Assembly: GCA_016648135.1 (NCBI GenBank)
Contig: JADDOH010010134.1
Span: forward strand, 48,989 to 112,988
DNA length: 64,000 nt
DNA from: Agrypnia vestita
Taxonomy: Eukaryota; Arthropoda; Insecta; Trichoptera; Phryganeidae
Reading direction: 5' to 3'
How positions within the stretch are numbered: the first letter of the stretch is position 1; each line of letters starts with the position of its first letter. Shown piece after piece: positions 46,221-56,837 of the stretch. Made by a program: the position numbers and the translations under genes. Below the pieces are notes generated by a model that saw only the letters and a list, made by a program, of their open reading frames with translations, was not told where the DNA came from and ran no database searches.

Positions 46221-46324
46221 ATCAGTTTTCACAATTGAAGAGTGTATCTATAAAAAAAATCATTATTTAGTTAATAACGCGATTTATTATTTACTAACTG
46301 ACCATCTTTTATTGCAAACTGATT

Positions 46325-46425
46325 CTCATAGCTCTGTTTTGTAGAATTGAGGAGATGTATGAAAGTGGATGATGTAAAAGTGGTGTGCCAGAACAAAAGA
46401 GTGCAAGGTTATATTAACTTCTCCT
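46325..46425 (+). pseudogene. Weak non-LTR tail scrap
   Basis: The frame reads RRCMKVDDVKVVCQNKRVQG, like the tail at 39120-39180 (RRCMNVDEAK). It is short and isolated. Confidence 0.45.
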
Positions 46426-46614
46426 AGAATATATATATACCTACAGCTCCCAGGAGTAGACTTGATCGTTAGTTACTGTATTTTGTAAGTTAGTTTAGTT
46501 GGTTTAATTATTTTAAAAGATATTATATTTATCCCAATTATAATAATTTCGCTATGTGTTCGTCTGTCTGTCTGTCCGTAATTTCGTTCTAATTCACTGC
46601 TTAAAAACAAAATT

Positions 46615-46700
46615 AAACGACCGTAGATGGGGCTTGAACCCCAGGCTAGCAAACCCAAACCGGCCGCAACTTAACGATGTTGCTACGGCCGAGCTTGTGT
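46615..46700 (-). repeat. tRNA-derived SINE head (family C)
   Basis: Minus strand: ggccgtagcaacatcgttaa, then gctagcctggggttcaagcc and ccatctacgg. The B box GGTTCAAGCCCC is intact and the ends pair loosely, but the cloverleaf is not that of a clear tRNA. A cagacagac run follows. Confidence 0.5.
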
Positions 46701-46854
46701 GACCCGTCAAAAAAACAGTGCATTTAGGATGAAAAGACGCGAAACATTTGTACATATAAAAAAGATTATGGGGCGCACAATATATTTTCTAAAAAAAAAA
46801 TTCTTTAGGTAAACTGACTTAATAAACATTTTTTCCGAGACCAGCGACATCTTC

Positions 46855-46925
46855 AACATGGTGTAGTGGTTACAATACCCGGCTCTCACGCATGAAGCTT
46901 GGGTCTGGTTCCCGGTACCGGAAAA
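46855..46925 (+). repeat. tRNA-Glu-like SINE head (family B related)
   Basis: acatggtgtagtggttacaa, a CTC-containing anticodon-like loop (ggctctcacgc) and ggttcccggta resemble tRNA-Glu. The acceptor stem (first ccagcgac or acatgg side) does not close well, so I call it tRNA-derived. Confidence 0.5.
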
Positions 46926-47361
46926 CATTTTTCTCATTTAATTTTCGGTTTTATTTTGATGTCTGTTTTATTTAAAATATAAATTATTTTATTATGTTGT
47001 CGCTATATAGTGAGTTTGTCATCAAAGGACAGTATCGCGTTTATTTATTTTTACGCACAATCGCCTTTAAGTTTAAAATAGTACCATTAACTGCCGGCAG
47101 GCGAAATATGAAAAAAAAAGTACAAATATTTTGAAAAGGGTCGTTTTTACTATTTCATGGGTGTTGGTTGTAAATAAGTAAATACTCTTAAGGAACCGGC
47201 ATGTAAAAGTGCCGTCATTTTTAACGGGTTTACAGCTAGTAGATTTATAAATAACAAATTAATAAATAATAATAAAATAAGAATATTCTTAGGTTTTCAC
47301 GGCCACTCAGAATCTTCAAGTTTGTGTTTACTGGGATATTATGCCGTGTTGTTACGGCCTT

Positions 47362-47460
47362 TCGGGCCTACAAGCATCCGATAAACATTAATAGAGATGA
47401 TGATCTTAAATTAAAAACATCTTGGTATCCGGCGCTTCAAAGTCATTCTCGTCGCAGACT
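47362..47460 (+). pseudogene. Penelope GIY-YIG endonuclease C-terminal remnant
   Basis: Reads AYKHPININRDDDLKLKTSW then YPALQ, the conserved tail after the GIY-YIG domain of Penelope-like proteins (KHP..NRDDG..L...W.PAL). The RT and most of the endonuclease are missing through 5' truncation. The same tail is seen at 58480-58576. Confidence 0.75.
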
Positions 47461-47584
47461 CCGCAGAGATAGTGATCAGACAACAGATGAATCATACATA
47501 CAACACAATACAACATACCATGACTTCGGCATGGTATTGCAAGCTGATACTTAACCACAACACCAACATTCAAGACAACACATC

Positions 47585-47627
47585 AGCCCTGATGATGGAC
47601 CCTGCAATGGGATCCGAAACGTCGGCC
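47585..47627 (+). ncRNA. Hammerhead-like ribozyme motif, family 1
   Basis: CTGATGA (47589-47595), hairpin GGACCC / GGGATCC, GAAA, C, GTC (47621-47623). Stem I from GCC before the core and GGC after the triplet, three to four pairs. It lies about 125 bp downstream of the Penelope endonuclease remnant in the same element. Confidence 0.6.
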
Positions 47628-47689
47628 CGAAAGGTCGTAACAACACGGCGTAATACCCCAGTAAACACAAACTTGAAAATAATAAAATA

Positions 47690-47868
47690 GCTTGTAAGTC
47701 TTGCGGTTAGGACTCTCACCTCGTGATCCTTGGGTCGCGGGTTCGAAACTCACTCCAGACCAGCAAATTAGTCCTATTTTTATAGCACAAGCGTTTAGCT
47801 TACTTTGAAAATAGTAAGAATATTGATGGGACAGTATTCCGTGTTCACATCTCTATTTAAAAAAAAAT
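47690..47868 (+). repeat. tRNA-derived SINE (family A), best copy
   Basis: Full order: gcttgtaagtcttgcggtta, ggactctcacctcgtgatcc, B box gggttcgaaactcactccag, body atagcacaagcgtttagctt, tail ttccgtgttcacatctctat and T/A-rich end. It directly abuts the Penelope target duplication. Confidence 0.85.
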
Positions 47869-48136
47869 GTTAAATTATTTTCTAAATTAAAATTTTCGAA
47901 TTGCAGTAGGTATTAGGATTCTTGTTTTTACTATTATTATATATTTATATATACAAAGGTACGTAGCCTTTTGCGGCCAGCTGCCGTTTCTCTAAAGTTG
48001 AACATTGTTGCGGTTTCTGAACCACGAGCTCACCACTGTGCACAAAATTTCCGGACATCATTTGTAAAATCTTGCGCCTGACGAGAACTGTAGATTTAAA
48101 CTTTAAGCTTTCAGATTAGCGCCCTGAAAACTTTCA

Positions 48137-48280
48137 TAAATATTATTATTAAGTTCTACGGGTTAACCCGTAGAACTTAATAATAATATTTATTAAAATT
48201 TAATTTATTTTAAATTTCGCTAAAAATAAATATGGAGTTCTACAAATTAAACACAAAAACCATAAATAAAAAAAAAAATA
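48137..48280. repeat. Foldback palindrome (GTTCTACGGGTTAA family), copy 2
   Basis: 48137-48193 is a perfect 57-bp palindrome centred on GGGTTAACCC, followed by the same ttaatttattttaaatttcg and atggagttctacaaattaaa segment as copy 1. Confidence 0.85.
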
Positions 48281-48469
48281 AAAAAATGAAAACTTTCAGA
48301 TATACACTAAGATGTCTATATAAGTATTTTGTGCTGTAGTTGAAAATAATATTCCAACTTCTGCGATTCTTCAACACAGATCCTCAACAACTTACTTTAA
48401 AAGTAATATAATATTTGTAAATATTTTTTTCTTTATATTAATTTCCATCACATTCTTCAAGTGGTTATA

Positions 48470-48850
48470 CAGGGTATCTCGTAGCTAGTAGCAAAGACAT
48501 CGGGTGATTTTTCTTCAATTAATTTTGAATGGAAAGTATTCCTTTCACTTTGGGTGAAATGTTGACAGTTCCGCATATAAGCGACATCAAAGTTTGCATT
48601 TTTAAAATTAAATTTCTGACTTTTTTTCTGTATAACGTAGTACTAGCAAGCACTACAGTAAGTAACTTAAATGTAATATTAAATATTCATTATTTAAAAA
48701 TATTTTTTGTGAAATTTTTGTTATTTTATCTGACTTGTATTAAAGCGAATGAATGAATTAACTCCATATAAATTACTGTATTTTTTATTCAAAATTTGAT
48801 GAAGATGACTTTCCCAAAGTTTTTGTTATTAACTACGAGACCCTGTATAA
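48470..48850. mobile_element. Palindromic MITE (ACAGGGT ends)
   Basis: The left end ttatacagggtatctcgtag and right end ctacgagaccctgtataa are inverted. The interior shares caaagtttgcattttt and aaagcgaatgaatg with 52386-52905, a related family. Confidence 0.72.
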
Positions 48851-49549
48851 ACAAAGTTAATAGTTTTTAAAAAGTTTTTTCAAAAAAAAATTAATGTATT
48901 GTATCTAATATTTGTAATTATCAGTTAATTTCATCTTCTTCCTCTAAAATTCTTTTTTGATACCAATGAATCGAGGTAGATAAAGCTGTGTACAAAATTA
49001 TTTTACTATCATATTTAAAAACTATACTCTGGTCGGCGTAATGTCTCTACCCTGGATAGCCTCCACAAGTAGGTATCTACATTCACCGTGCCCATGATGG
49101 AGAGAGAGAAAAAATAAAGATAGAGAGAGAGAAAATTATTCTCTTAAAGACATTACAAATTATTAGTATGTATTTAGGAGAATCCATACACCCATAACAG
49201 ATATTATCTACAACCTACAACTTCTTAATTAACCTCAAGTTAATTTGAACTTATCTTTGAGTTTATTACCTTACTCTGTTGTCAACTTTCTTTCTTCTAA
49301 TATTCCATCGACTGTTAAAATTATTAATTTTACTTAAGAAGAAAACAAACAGCAAAATAATACTCAAGTCACATAAAACAAAACAATCCCTTTCCACTGA
49401 ACACCAACCCATCAAACAGAGGGAAGAAATAACTCGAATGATTTTGACGTGCTTACACGCAATACTTGTGGAAATCGATTCCTGAGATTTACGAAATACT
49501 TTCATTTAATTTTCAGATCAGTTTGTACCTCCCTTCTTACCGATGTTGA

Positions 49550-49880
49550 GGTAATTTTTATTTCATCCCTTTGTTCCCGAAACTCCCGGTCCGGGCGCTT
49601 CTTATCTAAATTGAAATGTCCTCCGCCCGCCGGATAATTTTGGCAGTTTTGTCACGTTCCCATAATAAAGTCGAGAAACAGGAACATTGGTTACAAGATT
49701 ACTGCCTGTTTTATAAATTACTCCATCCACGGAGCTTTTCTCGAAGGGTTTCCTCCCTCCTCCGATTTCGACGAGGAATTTCGAATTAGTTATTAATAAT
49801 CTGCGTTCCCCCTCATAAAAAATGCATTGTTATTAATTCACCCGCGGGCCGAAAGACCCGCTGATGCCTTTGAAGTATAT
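49550..49880. other. Repeat-free, GC-richer intronic block
   Basis: Contains cgaaactcccggtccgggcg, ctccgcccgccggataattt and cacccgcgggccgaaagacc. No repeat or exon recognised. It may be conserved regulatory DNA or old unique sequence; only its composition argues for it. Confidence 0.3.
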
Positions 49881-50739
49881 TTTTATTATTTTTGTCTTTT
49901 GACGTAGAGGCAGTCGTTCTCTGAGACAGCTACTACGAAGAAACATATTTATATTGCTAGTATGTCTTTGTTAGAATATAATATAGTCAAAGCAGCAGAG
50001 TGGGTTTGGAATATGGAGCTTATATAATTTTTTGCTGACTAAGACACTAAATACTCATTAAAACGACGTTCTTTTCCATAACAATCCAATATAGGCAATA
50101 TAGAAATATAAATAGAAATTTCGTGCCATATTTTATTATGAGAGTAATTTAGAATGTTGGCTGAATTAAAGTCCACTGTTATAAATTAACGCCTTTTGAT
50201 TTTTAGAAAATCAGGTCCCTGGAACTTCAAATACATCTTTGGAGACAATAACGCATCACGCGCTTCACGGCACAGATTTCATTTAATAACTTCAGTGAGC
50301 TGAGTGAATGAGTTTTTTCCGTGTGAGAAAGCTTTGCAGTCAAGCAAAGTATTCATAAATTCTTGCGCTCCGCTTGGTGAATACATATGCACATTTACAC
50401 TACGTTATAGATATCACGTTAAGCCTTCACATATCGTTAAGGCTTTAAAGTACGAGTACAGAAGCGTAATGAAAACAAGTTCGTTCGAACCTCGTATATT
50501 CAATATTCCCTTGCGGCAAAGAATCGATGATGCCTACGGCGCGGGCGCGTGTGCTCACTGTGAGATAAATTTAAATAAATCTTACTAACGTAGATTTATA
50601 AATACAAACACATATGTTGAGATTTTAATCTTGAGATAAATTCAGAGTTTACTAGAAGCTGGTGCCCGTGTACAGGATATCCGGTACGATAGCTTCTCTC
50701 GGCACAAAATATAGGCATATACAAATATTCTCTTCTTCT

Positions 50740-51200
50740 TCTTCAGCCTTCAACTCTCCACTGCTGGATACAGGCCTCTTTTGTACCCTTCCATCTTTCC
50801 TAGTTATTTTCTAATTGAAGCTATTTCTTTCCCCCCACAGCGGTTATATCGTCGGCCCATCTCTTTCGAGGTCTTCCGGTGCCTCTTTTATTCTCCCAAG
50901 CTCTTCACTTAAGTACATTGGGAATCCATCTTGTTGTATCCTGCCTTGCAACATGCACTACCCATTGCCATTTTAGCTTCGCTATACGATCCATGATATC
51001 CACCACTCTTGTTCTGTGCCTAATTCCATCATTTTTAATCTCTCCGTGGACCGTTGCGTGCATTTGAGCTTTTCTACACTCTTCTTTGTAAGAGTCACTG
51101 TCTCCACTCCTACATCATCACTGGCAGTATGCACGATTCTCAGCGATCAGTATTGTCTGACCCATAATGGGTGGCTACAAACAGCGTCTGTTCCCTATGT
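50740..51200 (-). pseudogene. Non-LTR retrotransposon 3' coding tail (RTE-like), decayed
   Basis: Minus strand matches the same region as 1-330: the segment at 50930-51060 corresponds to the K.KWQWAGH and TKV.DIM.RI blocks but is shifted and interrupted by stops. The downstream end reads toward cgaaagagatgggccgacga, the GRP..RW.DDI equivalent. Confidence 0.68.
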
Positions 51201-51721
51201 TAAGGGCGGCTGATTTCAAAACTCACCAACCCGTCTGGCAAGCGTGGTGTTTTGATGCCAAACCCCTTCCAAATAAAATAAACCCGAATTCCAAAACAAG
51301 TTTGACGAACGATAGGCTTTAAAGTAGGTTTGAACATTAATTCTATTTTAACTACTCCAGGGGAGATATTTTTTTTAACATCAGAGGTATAATATCATTT
51401 TTTTAACACCGACTGATGCGCCAAAATAATTATCAAACGTCAGTAAGTGATGATGCTTGAATCTCTTGGTGGACGATAGAAGCCATGACAAATCTCATAA
51501 GTGTATAATCTCTATTTAAAAGAGTATCTGGAATCAAAAATCTCACTGTGAACATGGACCATAATAGAATCAGAATGGAAGAAAATATATGTTTCAATGT
51601 GGTCAGATTGACTACACTACGCTTGCGTTTTGAAAATAAGGCTCGGTAGTATCCTGGGACGAAGCTTGAAATCTCAACCATCAGAGACAAGTATTTTAAC
51701 CTGTAACAACAAGCTTTTTAC

Positions 51722-52115
51722 ATTTTTCAGCTTTTTACAAAAACGAGTAAAAATTTTTGGTCTTGGTAAATTTTTCACAATTTTATAATCTTTTTTTATA
51801 AATCAGTCCATTCAAAATATTAATTATATTTTCTTACCTCAAGAAACTATTACATATAATACTTAAGACTTTACTATAGGTCAACCTCTGAGAGATTTGA
51901 TATGATAATCTCATTCTTTTATCATTTTTCAGCTTTTTACAAAAACGAATTAAAATTTTTGGCCTTGGTATATTTTTCACAATATTATAATATTTTTTTA
52001 AATCAGTCCTTAAAAAATATTAATTGGACTTTCTTACCTGAAGAAAATATTATATAAAGCTTAAGACTTTGCTATAGGTCAACCTCTGAGAGATTTGTTA
52101 TAATAATCTCAGATA
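51722..52115 (+). repeat. 202-bp direct tandem duplication
   Basis: cagctttttacaaaaacga occurs at 51728 and 51930 and the two 200-bp units match to tatag gtcaacctctgagagattt, with scattered substitutions. Confidence 0.88.
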
Positions 52116-52385
52116 TGCGATTCCATAACCATAACGAGTGGTAGTGTAGTAAGACATGAAGCACTCCATACTATTACTATTATTTTAGAATTTTAATTGA
52201 TATTGATCATTGATTTAAGAACTTTGTAATTGGTGTATATGTTTTTTATAGTTTATTTTATTTTAAGTATTTAATAACTGTTCTTTTTCCTTTTCTTTTT
52301 TTTTATTATTATTTTAATTATTTCTCTTTTTCTTCCTTTTTCTCCTCTTTATATTTTCTCTCCATGTGCTTCAATATAATGTAAG

Positions 52386-52905
52386 GGTGTACCAGAGCTA
52401 GTAGCAGAAATTTGGCCGGTAGATTCCTGCTTATGTTATCAGTCTAAATGTTCAAGCAATCATGTCCTAATATCAATAGTTATGGAGATGTGCAATATCA
52501 AAGTTTGCATTTTTTTTTAATATTTCTGACTTATTTTTGCAAAAAGTTGAACTATTATGACAGTAACTTATATCGATTATGAATAATTTATTTGCTTCAA
52601 TATAACTTAAATAAAATGTTAAAAACCTTGTAAAAATTAACTTTTTTGCAAGGTTTTTATTATTTTATTCGACTCGTATAAAAGCGAATGAATTTTTCAT
52701 AATCGACATAAGTTACTGTAATGATAGTTCAACTTTTTGTAAAAAATAAATCAGAAATATTGAAAAAAAAATGCAACCTTTGATATTGCATATCTCCATA
52801 ACTATTGATATTAGGCCATGGTTGCTTGAACATTTTAGACTCACAACATAGTCAGGAATCTACTTGCCAAGTTTCTGCTACTAGCTCTGGTACACCCTGT
52901 ATATG
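52386..52905. mobile_element. Large palindromic element
   Basis: Ends AGGGTGTACCAGAGCTAGTA and, inverted, tactagctctggtacaccct. Arms of over 200 bp pair almost throughout, meeting in an aaccttg...caaggtt centre near 52625-52665. No coding sequence. Half copies occur at 22250-22535. Confidence 0.85.
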
Positions 52906-53004
52906 TAATTTGCAATCTATATAGCGGACTAGGTCTTGCACTAATAAGCTGGCTACGCTGGAATAAACACATTCTTATTATTATTATTTGTCTTCTTCTT
53001 TATA

Positions 53005-53618
53005 CGGAGACAGTGATAGTGCGAATGAAAGAGAAATATAAGACGGCGGTTGACCTATACCATATGACCATAAATATACAACTTTTAAACTTGTCTGTGA
53101 GACGTACTGTAACAGACCTAATATTTCTTTATAGCATCGTAAATAGTTTGATTGATTGCCCCCAGATTATTAGTCTGATCGACTTATATGCTCCATCGAG
53201 GTCATCAAAACACAGTGCATTGTTCAATTATAGTGGAAATGTCAGAATTAATGCATTAGCAAACTCTGTAATTCCCAGATTACACTCATTAGGGAATGAG
53301 CATGCAGAGGCGGCTGACATTTTTGCTGATAGTATAACTGTTTATAGGACAAAGCTGATACAATTGTTTACATCCCAACGAAATGGAAATGGACAATAAA
53401 TCTTTCTATTTTACCTTTAACTATTATTATTTGTACCTTTAACTTTATTATTATTTTATCTTATGTTTTTCTGTATTATTATTATTATTACCTTTTAACT
53501 ATTATTATTGTAACTTTTAACTGTATTATTATTTTAACTGTCTTATGTTATTTTTAAAAAAAATTATTCTGTATATTGTAAAAGCCCATAAGGGCGTTAA
53601 ATAAATAAATAAATAAAT
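53005..53618 (+). pseudogene. 5'-truncated non-LTR element with RT C-terminal ORF end
   Basis: The frame from 53013 reads LLNLSVRRTVTDLIFLYSIV, IDCPQIISLIDLYAPSRSSK and YRTKLIQLF, the region between RT and the 3' end in Jockey/CR1-like elements (RR..D..FLY...N..IDCP.LL), stopping at 53397. A 3' untranslated region and (AAAT)n tail end at 53618, just 57 bp before the PDZ3 exon. It may crowd the branch point of intron 5. Confidence 0.82.
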
Positions 53619-53674
53619 GTAGAATCGTATCGCCGGGAGCAAACCTTCCTGAAGTGTGTTGTGTGTGGTCCCAG

Positions 53675-53885
53675 GGGCGTGAGGACCGTGACGCTGCGCC
53701 GCAGCGGCTCGCGGCTCGGCATGGACATCGTGGGCGGCGAGGGCGGCGGCTGGGGCGTGTTCGTGTCGGGGGTGGCGGGCGGCGGCGCCGCGCGGGGCCG
53801 GCTGCACCGCGGGGACCAGATCCTGGCCGTGGACGGCGCGGACCTGACCGCGGCCAGCCACGAGCAGGCGGCCAGGGCCCTCAAG
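53675..53885 (+). CDS. dlg1: Discs-large-like exon: PDZ3
   Basis: A 211-bp exon (tcccag acceptor, gtcagt donor) that completes one codon and then encodes 70 residues: GVRTVTLRRSGSRLGMDIVG, then GVFVSGVAGG, RLHRGDQILAVDGADL and ASHEQAARALK. RGDQIL and ASHEQAA are near-diagnostic of Dlg PDZ3; the His of ASHEQ is the class I determinant. The binding loop reads SRLGMDIVGG where Dlg normally has TGLGFNIVGG, a notable departure. It is the most GC-rich stretch of the window. It is hemmed in by repeats: a non-LTR tail ends about 57 bp upstream and a MITE begins about 25 bp downstream. Confidence 0.9.
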
Positions 53886-53910
53886 GTCAGTACGTTTTCC
53901 TAAACGGTGT

Positions 53911-54170
53911 ATCGCCGCTGTACACATAATCAAGCCTGTGTGCCGTTTTAGTGCATTCTGAGATGAAGGAATGAAACTGTTTTAAAGAATAATTGCGCAG
54001 ACTAGATTTATAAAAAATATTTTAAATAATTACTAGGCAGACTTTCCAGATGAAAGGCGATGTTTTTTTTAATATATCTCCATTATGTATATGAACAATT
54101 GACAAATTGATTCGTTCATCTCGGAATGTACTTAACGGCACATAGATTTTATTATATTTACAGCGACGGC
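53911..54170. mobile_element. MITE (GTGCCGTT family), complete copy
   Basis: Inverted ends of about 55-60 bp: atcgccgctgtacacataat, gtgtgccgttttagtgcatt and their complement aacggcacatagattttatt, cagcgacggc. It begins 25 bp after the PDZ3 exon donor. A relative is at 39469-39692. Confidence 0.82.
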
Positions 54171-54279
54171 ATATTTAAATTTACTTTACCCTTTTGGTGG
54201 TGACTTGTAGATATTTGACCAAATCTACCTCCTCTTATTTAACCTATCTTTTACCTCTGATTTAATATCGATCACTATA

Positions 54280-54372
54280 AACCTAACCTAACCTAACCCA
54301 ACCTTACCTAACCTAACCTAACCTAACCTAACCTAACCTTACCTTACCTCTTACCTTACCTAACCTAACCTA
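54280..54372. repeat. CCTAA (telomere-type) pentamer array
   Basis: About 18 CCTAA-type units with CCTTA and CCCAA variants, matching the insect telomeric repeat TTAGG. It lies between two direct copies of an acctatcttttacctct...atcgatcactataaac segment (54241-54282 and 54369-54408). Confidence 0.88.
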
Positions 54373-54526
54373 TCTTTTACCTCTAATCTACCATCGATCA
54401 CTATAAACTGATGCGTTAAAGAGAAATAAATGGTCGATAATTCGGCACAATAAAATACCATTCATTCTTACATTTATCTCACTGTGTTGTTTATTTATGG
54501 TTTTTGTGTTATTTGTAAAAATTCAT

Positions 54527-54730
54527 ATTTATTTTTAGCAAAATTTAAAATAAATTAAATTTTAATAAATATCAAACAGTAGGTACTTACCATTACCAAA
54601 CAGTAATGGTAAGTAGACATCTGTTTGATAATGGCCTTACAAGCCGAAACAACTGTAACACTTAAAAATAGCTAACCCGCAGAACTTAATTATAATATTA
54701 ATTGAAATTTAATTTATTTTTTTTGGTAAA
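54527..54730. repeat. Foldback palindrome (GTTCTACGGGTTAA family), copy 3
   Basis: ttatttttagcaaaatttaa and its inverse near 54690-54720 enclose an insert with tgataatggccttacaagcc and GAAACAACTG, another hairpin-GAAAC type site. Confidence 0.65.
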
Positions 54731-54734
54731 AAAA

Positions 54735-56440
54735 AAACTCACTGTTTTGCATTACATTATTCTAATATAATATTCGTAACACTATTTTGATTACAATACT
54801 AACTCACAAAAGTGTGGCTCGAGTAAAAAAGTGGCTCACAAGATCGAGGCGGGTGCATAATCACGTGTTTGGAAATAAAGCACTTATTTTTAACTGATAC
54901 TGATAAATATAAAACTAAAATATCATTTGTGTTGAAACACAATTGTCTAAAATCTATTGAAACTCTCAATATTATCATTGAATAATATTGTCTCTTTTCA
55001 TAATACACACGCAAATTATAAAGCTATTCCTTACTGTGCTGTATCTAAGCGTTTGATCGTGCACGTATTTCTTTGTGTGCGTGAGCCAATAAAAAATGGG
55101 CGGGCACTTGTAGCTTGCTCGGGAAGACAGACGGTCGCCGAATAAACAAAAGTATTATGTATTGTTATTCCGTCCGTAATAAACCTGTGAACATAGCGTC
55201 GGTTGTTTTTGAGAATCTCTGACCCTTTCCCTGCGTTTTTTTCGAAGAGGTCGAAAAAGATTCTTGAAAAGCCTACGGAGTTCTGTAACAGCTGAGGGAG
55301 AAAAAATAGTATTGTGGTAAGGCACTAAGGCAGTCAAGCAAATAGAATTTGAAAAAGGATAGTCACGGATCTTCGCAAGTAAAACGATCGTGCGGTTGTC
55401 AGATTAATATATCACTTTTTTATTAGCATTCATGTTTTACATTTTAATGGAATCACTTTCTTTTAGAAAAACTGTAATTTTAAAACATTACTACTTCTTT
55501 TTTATTTAAAATAAATTAAACGTTAAGAAAAGTTCGCTGAAAAAATCTTATTTTATTTCACTTTCGTGTATCTATCTACTTTAAATTGTGTTATAAATCT
55601 AAAAAACCTTTGTGATTGGTGGTGCGACCATTTTTTTAAGACTGAAATATCTTGAATGAAAATAATTTGTATTTTTTAAATAAATCCATTTTAAATCTCA
55701 CTATACGTAACGATTTAATAACAAACGTATTTGTTTATATATTTAAAATGAATGCATCAAATGACATACTGACAAATTGTCAGTATATCATAAATATTTA
55801 ATAAATACATGTTAATTCTTAGGTGAGACTATTATTATGGTGGTAATCAAATATCTTTTCAGTAAAAAAATTAAATGTGTATCATTCTAAGTGATTTATC
55901 TAATTTGTTTTAAAAATTTTAAATAGTATGATATAGAGTTTGTACTATGTACATAATAAAATCATTCCTGCCCGCATCACCCAAATGGATAAGTTGGTAC
56001 AGATATTTTTTTTAACATCGTGTGCTATAAATAAAGGTTTGCAGTCATTACACAAAGTAAATCTGGACATAATTACGTAAACAAATGTGGTGGATGAATT
56101 CAATTCTTATTAATCTTATAATATTAATATTCCTAGAGCTTATTTAATAGTTCGTAATTTAATTTGACCATAAGATAGGAAAAACAGAAAAAAAACTGTA
56201 TGAAGAAGGAAAGGCTTTTTCAAGACTTTTGGCTTCCAACACTTGCTTTAATATGTTTACCTACACTGAATTAATGTGTTGTTTATTTAATGGAAGTTTA
56301 ATTAGCATTTTGAAATGATTATTGAAATGATATTTTCATATTAACATAATTTTTTCACTTTTACTTTCAAATTTAATGTTAATGTGTTTCCTAAAAATTA
56401 TCGTTAAACTGAACTTTTCTCTTCATAACTAAAATCCTTC
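54735..56440. other. AT-rich intron 6 stretch, nothing recognised
   Basis: No supported feature; short ORFs lack family resemblance. Confidence 0.45.
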
Positions 56441-56454
56441 GTAAATCCCGGGAA

Positions 56455-56510
56455 AGACACTGATTTTCTACACCGAGGGTTCCGTGTTCCATTCCCGATG
56501 AAGTTAATAA
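56455..56510 (+). repeat. SINE family B scrap
   Basis: ctacaccgagggttccgtgt then ccattcccgatgaag matches the B-box half of 6845-6955. Confidence 0.45.
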
Positions 56511-56837
56511 ATCCATTCGATTTCTTCATAGATTCCTGATCGTTCTGTAGGCAAGTGAGTGCATGCCAGTCTTTGACAAGATTAATACGCATGTGATAAA
56601 TGTTGATGAAAGGTTAACAATACTATGGTTGTGATATATAGTGATGTGAACATAGCAGTGTAGAGTTGGTCCTGACAAAGAAACGGGTACGTCTCGAAAC
56701 AGGTAGACTTAAAATCTGGTAGTGGTTTATACTAATTTAACTTATACTCTGTTATTATGTGATTTTACTTAAGTTTGTATATTTTTTAATTTAAAAACTT
56801 CTGTAATTAGGCATCTTTACCTTTTGAAGCGTTAAAA

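Larger units (their letters stand above)
47280..47677 (+). mobile_element. Penelope-like element, short 3' insertion
   Basis: Perfect 12-bp direct repeats AATAATAAAATA lie at 47268-47279 and 47678-47689. Inside, inverted arms (aagtttgtgtttactgggat on the left; its inverse at 47650-47675) enclose coding remnants and a hammerhead-like site. Confidence 0.82.

Noticed and set aside
46855..46925. Functional tRNA-Glu gene
   Set aside because: The acceptor stem does not close and related fragments show it is a SINE head.
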